Shown here in pieces: positions 59,333 to 64,000 of a stretch of 64,000 bases of DNA (position 1 is its first letter; each line of letters begins with the position of its first letter). The notes beneath the pieces were generated by a model that saw only the letters and a list, made by a program, of their open reading frames with translations, made no database searches and was not told the origin of the DNA. A program made the translations under genes and the position numbers. The stretch comes from Lasiosphaeria ovina (taxonomy: Eukaryota > Ascomycota > Sordariomycetes > Sordariales > Lasiosphaeriaceae). Location of the stretch: the NCBI GenBank assembly GCA_033439765.1, contig JAULSN010000003.1, positions 3,658,001 through 3,722,000 on the forward strand, written 5' to 3'.

Positions 59333-61049
59333 GGGGTGGTGGCTGGCTGTTCTCGCATGCCGGGTTTTGCGAACTTCTCCCATGTTTATGATACCCCCCG
59401 TTTTGGTGCGAGGGCTGAATGTCTTGATCCTGGTCTCCTCGAAGATCGGGAGACGTGTGTCACGGTGCCAAGGAAGGCCAAATGGTTGTGCATACCTAGC
59501 ACACGAAATCACTGTATTTATTATATGTATGGATAGCGCTAGTGCAGCCTCTCTCTTTGCCGCCATCAAACTGTCTTTTCGTATAGGTAGGTAGAAAAAA
59601 AGGATACTACAGTGAAGCACTGGAGGTGGCTTGAAATGCTACCTAGCCCCTATAACACATGGTGGTTGATTCATGTGATTATAGTGCTACAGCAGCCAGA
59701 AATTCAGTTCCCGGCTGGATGATATTGAGCAGTGACACGCCTCAGTACGTCAACTGCTAGAATATTACACACGTGATGTTTGTATTTATGGATGTCTCAT
59801 GAAAAGGGTGGACCGTAAGATGATGTCTACCACAAGTTTCCGATTAAAAGTGACACAACTATGAATGAGCATCAACGAATAGTAAAGAAAAACAAGACGA
59901 AACAAGATTGTCTCCCGATTTGAGTCCCGGTTTTTGGGAACTACCACGAGTATTAGATAGATCAAGCCATAGAAAATAAACACTGAAGAATCCTCTATAA
60001 TAAGACATTTCTTGCTTTCGCTTTTTTTTTCTACGATAAAACAATTATTCCAGGATCCCAAGAAGCTGGGTGAAACATGAAAACAATACTCCAATTCTAT
60101 TTCAAGGTAGGACAATAAGTCATGCAAGGGACGCTCCAACTGGCATCTCTCTCCCATCCGTCACCCTTGAAGAAGACAGGAGTTCACAGTTGCTATCTAC
60201 CTGTTTATTTCTCTAGCTGACATGGTCATGCAGACATATTGTTTTTTCATCTCTGACCGTCCGAACCCAGGTGCCTAGCCAATGTCTCACATGAAATATG
60301 CAAGCGTGCCTCATTGCCACAGGAAAGTAGCCTAATGTCCGAATGGCTGTTTTACTTGCTTCACACCATATATTGTGTCTCGGACGATCAACTCCACAAA
60401 CACGAGCCATTCCCACTTTGCACAGAGAAACTAGACTGCTTCATAAAGCCACATTGTGCGAGAGAGGTGTTATCTTGCTAGCATGCCTAGAATCAGTCGT
60501 TGGAAACCATTACCATGCCATCTACTGGACTAAACCTATCGAGTCTTGCAACAAACAAGTCGCCGTGTATTCTCTAGAAACCAGGCTACGCCCATTTTCA
60601 ACGTACTGTCTTCTGGACTTGTCGAGCACCGCACCCGACTAATGTAGTTAAGGTAGTTGTACGAAACCCAAACGGTTCCCTTTATACACAAGGTAGTAGG
60701 AAACACCGCACCCGACCAGTTGTACGAAACTCAAATGGTTCCATTTCTACATAAGGTCGCTAGTAGGAGATACTCTGCTAGCTGCTGCATAAGCTGCGTA
60801 CAAACATCGAAAAGCTTCCAGTACACGAGTTCCTCCCTCCGCGTCAGTTCCTCCCTTTCAACGCCTAGACTAACTGCACATTTTCCACCAATAAGTAACC
60901 TGCCAACACGATATTCAGATCCTAGACATGTCCTGCCCCTGGCTGTGTGGTTGTCTACCCCAACCTTTGCCCGAGCCTGCCACATGATATTCAACACAAC
61001 AGACAAACCCCGTTAATAAACATTCCAATCCTACCCTACCCATAGCCCC
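59333..61049. other. Intergenic, partly AT-rich region
   Basis: 1.7 kb with no supportable gene. 59750-60200 is noticeably more AT-rich than its surroundings; no transposon ends or coding relics could be recognised there. A small imperfect hairpin (CTATAACACATG / CATGTGATTATAG) is at about 59650-59684 and a tandem duplication at 60627-60772. Confidence 0.5.
60627..60772. repeat. Imperfect tandem duplication (~70 bp units)
   Basis: Unit 1 (60627-60703) and unit 2 (60704-60772) both start CACCGCACCCGAC and share GTTGTACGAAAC, CAAA.GGTTCC and TA.ACA.AAGGT.G.TAGTAGGA words, with small indels between them. Confidence 0.75.
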
Positions 61050-61879
61050 TCAGAGCTCGTTGAAAAGGTGCCAGTCCTTGACCTCGAACGTCTCCCATAT
61101 CTTGGCCGCGTACTCGACAGCGTCGCCAATCAGCTCGCCTTGCTTCCCCAGCGCCAGGTCGACGTCCTCCTCGTCGTATTCGCCCTTGATATGCGGCACG
61201 TTGATGGTGATGAGGATGTCGGTCGACTCCTTCTCGAGCCTCACTAGCGTGAGGATGAGCGCGGTGAAGTCAGGCGCGCCGGAGCGCGCGCTCGTGGACT
61301 GGGGCGTCTGCGTGGCGATCAGAGTGTAGGCGGGGATGTCCTCGCTGCGGTTGATTATTCTATTGTCAGCACTTTGACAACCCACTTCTTCTATGCCCCT
61401 TACTATCTCGAGAGTGCGACAGGGTATGGGGTGTTCTTACTCGAGGTGCGAGAACTGCGTCTCGGTCGTGTTCCAGACCTTTACCGAGTCGGCGTCTTCG
61501 CCGAGAAGCTCCTCCAGATGTGTTGTCAGCGCCTGGCCATCGGCTTCTAGACTGCTGCTCCCGGCTGGCCCGATGCGCTCTGTGATGTCGATGATGATGC
61601 TGGTGAAGCCGTCCTTGTCGATGTAGACCTCCTGATTGTCGGGAACCTGGCGCAACTTGCTATAGGCGAAACGCAGGGTTAGCAAGCGGTTCCGGCTCGT
61701 TACATGAAGCTTCTACAGCTTGAATGTTCTGTAGATCACTCAAACGTAGCGCCACGGTCACAGAGGAAGGGGACTATGTGTAAGGCTGATACAACGTACC
61801 TAACATCAGCGAACTTCTCAGGGAGGTCAACTACAAGAGCCCCGCCAAAGAGAGGGGTCTTCTTGTAAGCGGTCGACAT
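61050..61879 (-). CDS. MOG1: Mog1-type Ran-binding protein
   Basis: Three exons on the minus strand, 61800-61879, 61441-61659 and 61050-61344 (140 and 96 bp introns, GTACGT...ATAG and GTAAGA...GCAG), encode 197 aa. Mog1 binds Ran/Gsp1, releases nucleotide from it and supports nuclear protein import. The family start is clear: TPLFGGALVVDLPEKFADVSKLRQVPDNQEVYIDKDG, covering the LFGGA and QVPDNQEV motifs. The middle has SIIIDITERI, and the third exon starts EDIPAYTLIATQTP. The C-terminus ends DWHLFNEL. Length is typical of fungal Mog1 (about 190-220). Exon 1 is short but holds the most conserved motif, and all junctions keep phase. The protein is expected in nucleus and cytosol. Confidence 0.92.
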
Positions 61880-62514
61880 GGCGGGTAGGGTCCTGGCGTG
61901 TAGCAGCGCGTGCACCGTTTGTTGTGGAGGATACTAGGATGTGGGCTTTTGCGTATTTGATGGTAATGTGGCGTTTTATAGTAGAAGCGCAATGGTGAAG
62001 CTCAAGATCAAACTGAACCCGAGTTTGCGACAGACTTGCGCGAACGGCGGGCAATGATGTATGGCGGGGTTGCGGGGCGCAAGGCTGCCAGTGAGATTGA
62101 CTCCTCGCGCAATAAGGTGGCGGGTATGGCGGGGTGATTGCTTGGGCTCGGCAGGACGAGATACAGTAAGCTCGCAAACGTTGGATTGGGCTGCGGTCAG
62201 AGCATGAAACAGATCCCAGCTCCTGAACCTGAACACATATGAGAGCTTGCGAGCTATACTACTCCACAAACAGAGAAAGCGGTGTTCTGGCCGCCGAATT
62301 TGGCTGGCGCATGCTGCCATTTTTGGTGGCTTTAACACCAAGCGCACAAATCTCTTACAAGTACCGTCGGTGTACCTGTATCATAGCAAAGGTGATCTAC
62401 TCACAGATCACCCAGCTCTATACGCTCTGTCTATCTTGGCGATAATTCCTGTATTACTATTGGGGCTGCCGTTTTTGACTATAAGTTGGGTTATCAATAC
62501 TGATTTCTGATTAG
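61880..62514. other. Spacer with left direct repeat
   Basis: Contains the Mog1 promoter (left part) and the first ~122 bp direct repeat (62254-62375). No gene supported. Confidence 0.55.
62254..62375. repeat. ~122 bp direct repeat, copy A
   Basis: About 89% identical by eye to 63718-63840. The best conserved part is GAATTTGGCTGGCGCATGCT and onward through TTTAACACCAAGCGCAC. Several differences are C in copy B and T in copy A (or G and A). Both copies are open in the same plus-strand frame (CSG.RIWLAHAAIFGGFNTKR) and the same minus-strand frame (LVLKPPKMAACASQIR.PEH), so the unit may derive from a coding repeat. Confidence 0.9.
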
Positions 62515-63538
62515 CTAGTCTGATCTCGGTAGCTGAGCCCAGACCTTCTCTGCATACAGCTGCAGGCTCTGAATGCTAAGTACAAAATCTCCCTCTTGTG
62601 GGCCTGGATCGCGAAGAAAAAGAAGTCGAAATCCTAGTACTAATGCCCCCCTAGTAACATTGTACGATACTGGATTTGTTGTCTCATCGCGGGTGATGGT
62701 GATTGACTGCCGTTTTACTGGGTTGAGAACACCATTCTGCGATCTAGCAGCAGCCCGACTCCGTGTGATCGCTCCTTGAGGACTCGAGATTTCTTCCTCC
62801 CATTTCTCTAGCAAAATGTGGTGTTGCTGGTCGTCAAATTTCGCCAGAATGACAATCTTGACCTGGTGGTTTGATTCTTGAAACCACCACCGCATATCCT
62901 TTTGAAGCTCGGGTAATATTTCGGAATATCCAGACTCAATGACTAGTGTTGGCCAATTACCTGCTCTTCCACGTTCCGGCCATGGACCACCTGTCGAATC
63001 GCCTTCTCCGCCATCTCCTGCAGGATGGCCTTGTTGCCGAAATGTTTCAGTCCCAATATCTTTCCAACTTTCCTCCGTACCATTCCGGGCAAGCTGGGCA
63101 TAATACCGCATATAAAGTCCCAGGTGAAGGGCCTCGTGTACAGCGGTTGTGATTGTAATGATCAAGATCTGGGAATTGGCATTGTAGCGGCGAAAACGGA
63201 ACTTTCGGTATCGTTTCTTTTGCCCATTCCTTCGCCCAATGTCTCGCTCACGTTCGATTTCGGTAAATTGATTAGGAGAGACATCTAAATAATTAGTATA
63301 TTATATAGAAATAAGAGGGTAATATCATACTTGTAACGGTAAGGAAATCCCCAGTAGTGGAATTAATGATATCGAAGAGATCTTGCGTATTGGTAAATCG
63401 TACGGTCGGGGGATCGCTATCTTTCGTCGACTTAACTGAAGTAAGTATAGTAGACGCCGACGGGACTGCCGATGAAGCCGATACCGACGAAGCAGACACC
63501 GACGGAGACGTCGTCGATCTCGATATGATTGCCGCCAT
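62515..63538 (-). CDS. Orphan fungal protein between two direct repeats
   Basis: Two exons on the minus strand, 63331-63538 and 62515-63284, with a 46 bp AT-rich intron (GTATGA...TTAG), encode 325 aa from MAAIISRSTT. The N-terminal ~60 residues are Ser/Thr/Ala-rich. Then comes TVRFTNTQDLFDIINSTTG, a basic patch (RRNGQKKRYRKFRFRRYN), and a core with VIESGYSEILPELQKDMRWWFQESNHQVKIVILAKFDDQQHHILLEKWEEE. It ends with GALVLGFRLLFLRDP and LQLYAEKVWAQLPRSD. I recognise the 'ESGYSE..P.L..D..WW......VKIVIL' pattern as a fungal family of unknown function that often occurs in multiple copies; that recall is not verified. The 'SGYSExxPxLxxD' core has some nuclease-like flavour (E...VKIVIL.K) but I would not claim it. 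GC is lower than in the other genes here. Confidence 0.65.
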
Positions 63539-64000
63539 GGCGAAGCGTTGAAGTTTGAAGTTGGGATCTGTGAGATGCGTGGAGGAAGCCACTGGAGGGG
63601 TACGTGCTCATGAAAATGGCGGGGCCACACTAGTCGCGGGGATGATGGAATGGCCGCGCTAAACCAAATGAGGAGAGTTGGGGGAGGGCTCTTTCCCGGA
63701 ACGTGCAGCACCGTGTTCTATAATACTCCATAAACCGAGAAAGCGATGCTCTGGCGGCCGAATTTGGCTGGCGCATGCTGCCATTTTCGGCGGCTTTAAC
63801 ACCAAGCGCACAGGTCTCCCACAAGTACCGTACGGGGTACTCCGTATCTGTGCCATCCAAGCAGCGCAGCCTTGGCGCATTGCAAGGGACCGTAAAAGCA
63901 GCCTAGCTCCCTGGCAGGATGTCGGGCATCTCCGTCTCCGTCACGGCTAACGATTAGGTCGGTTGGAAATAGCTCCAAGAGACAGAAAACCAACTCCTTG
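63539..64000. other. Window end with right direct repeat
   Basis: Upstream region of the orphan gene, containing repeat copy B (63718-63840) and a GTACGGGGTACTCCGTA-type palindromic word at its edge. No gene supported before the window ends. Confidence 0.55.
63718..63840. repeat. ~122 bp direct repeat, copy B
   Basis: Same orientation as copy A, 1.46 kb to its right, with the orphan gene between them. One-base length difference near the right end (CCGTACGGGGTAC against CCGTCGGTGTAC). Confidence 0.9.

Noticed and set aside
58574..59620. 348 aa minus-strand frame
   Set aside because: Antisense shadow of the GCNA-like gene.

Overview
The window is nuclear DNA of a filamentous ascomycete, most likely a Sordariomycete. 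It has compact genes with short GT-AG introns (about 50-125 bp), CTAAC-type branch points, high GC in exons, and typical fungal families: a HET-domain protein, an Egh16/GAS1-like secreted protein, a DUF8004 protein, an HNH_2-type nuclease, a MARVEL protein and a UapA/UapC-type purine permease. The species cannot be fixed from the sequence alone. I support 16 protein-coding genes and two tRNA-Gly loci.

Layout. 1-6.3 kb: a small secreted Cys-containing protein (+), a long (GA)n microsatellite, and a four-exon secreted Gly/Asp/Lys/His-rich repeat protein (-). 8-17.9 kb: a HET protein (+), a possibly lipid-anchored MGCxxS protein (+), a 63 bp TA-flanked foldback element, an Egh16-like secreted protein whose expected ATG reads GTG (+), an HNH nuclease-like protein (+) and a MARVEL membrane protein (-). 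19.3-31 kb: a large DUF8004 protein (-), 4.2 kb with no supportable gene, a secreted GH23/lytic-transglycosylase-like protein (-) and an orphan protein (+). 32-38.5 kb: a five-exon cytochrome P450 (+) and a purine/uric acid-xanthine permease (+). 39.5-39.8 kb: two tRNA-Gly(GCC) copies, one apparently degenerate.

40.9-52.6 kb holds three genes in a row on the minus strand: a GH17 cell-wall glucanase, the LCB1 subunit of serine palmitoyltransferase, and FKS1, the catalytic subunit of 1,3-beta-glucan synthase. They link cell-wall glucan synthesis and remodelling with sphingolipid synthesis. The FKS1 protein carries Tyr at the first position of echinocandin hot-spot 1. 57.2-59.3 kb: a GCNA-type SprT protease with an acidic disordered N-terminus, SUMO-interaction-like motifs, a zinc ribbon and an HMG-like C-terminus (+). 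61-63.5 kb: a Mog1-type Ran-binding protein (-) and an orphan two-exon gene (-) lying between two ~122 bp direct repeats.

No operon-like or obviously new multi-gene system is visible. The items most worth a second look are the start-codon change in the Egh16-like gene, the FKS1 hot-spot residue, the repeat-flanked orphan gene, the foldback element, the degenerate tRNA copy and the GCNA-like protein. All exon boundaries are predictions from splice signals and reading frame, not from transcripts.
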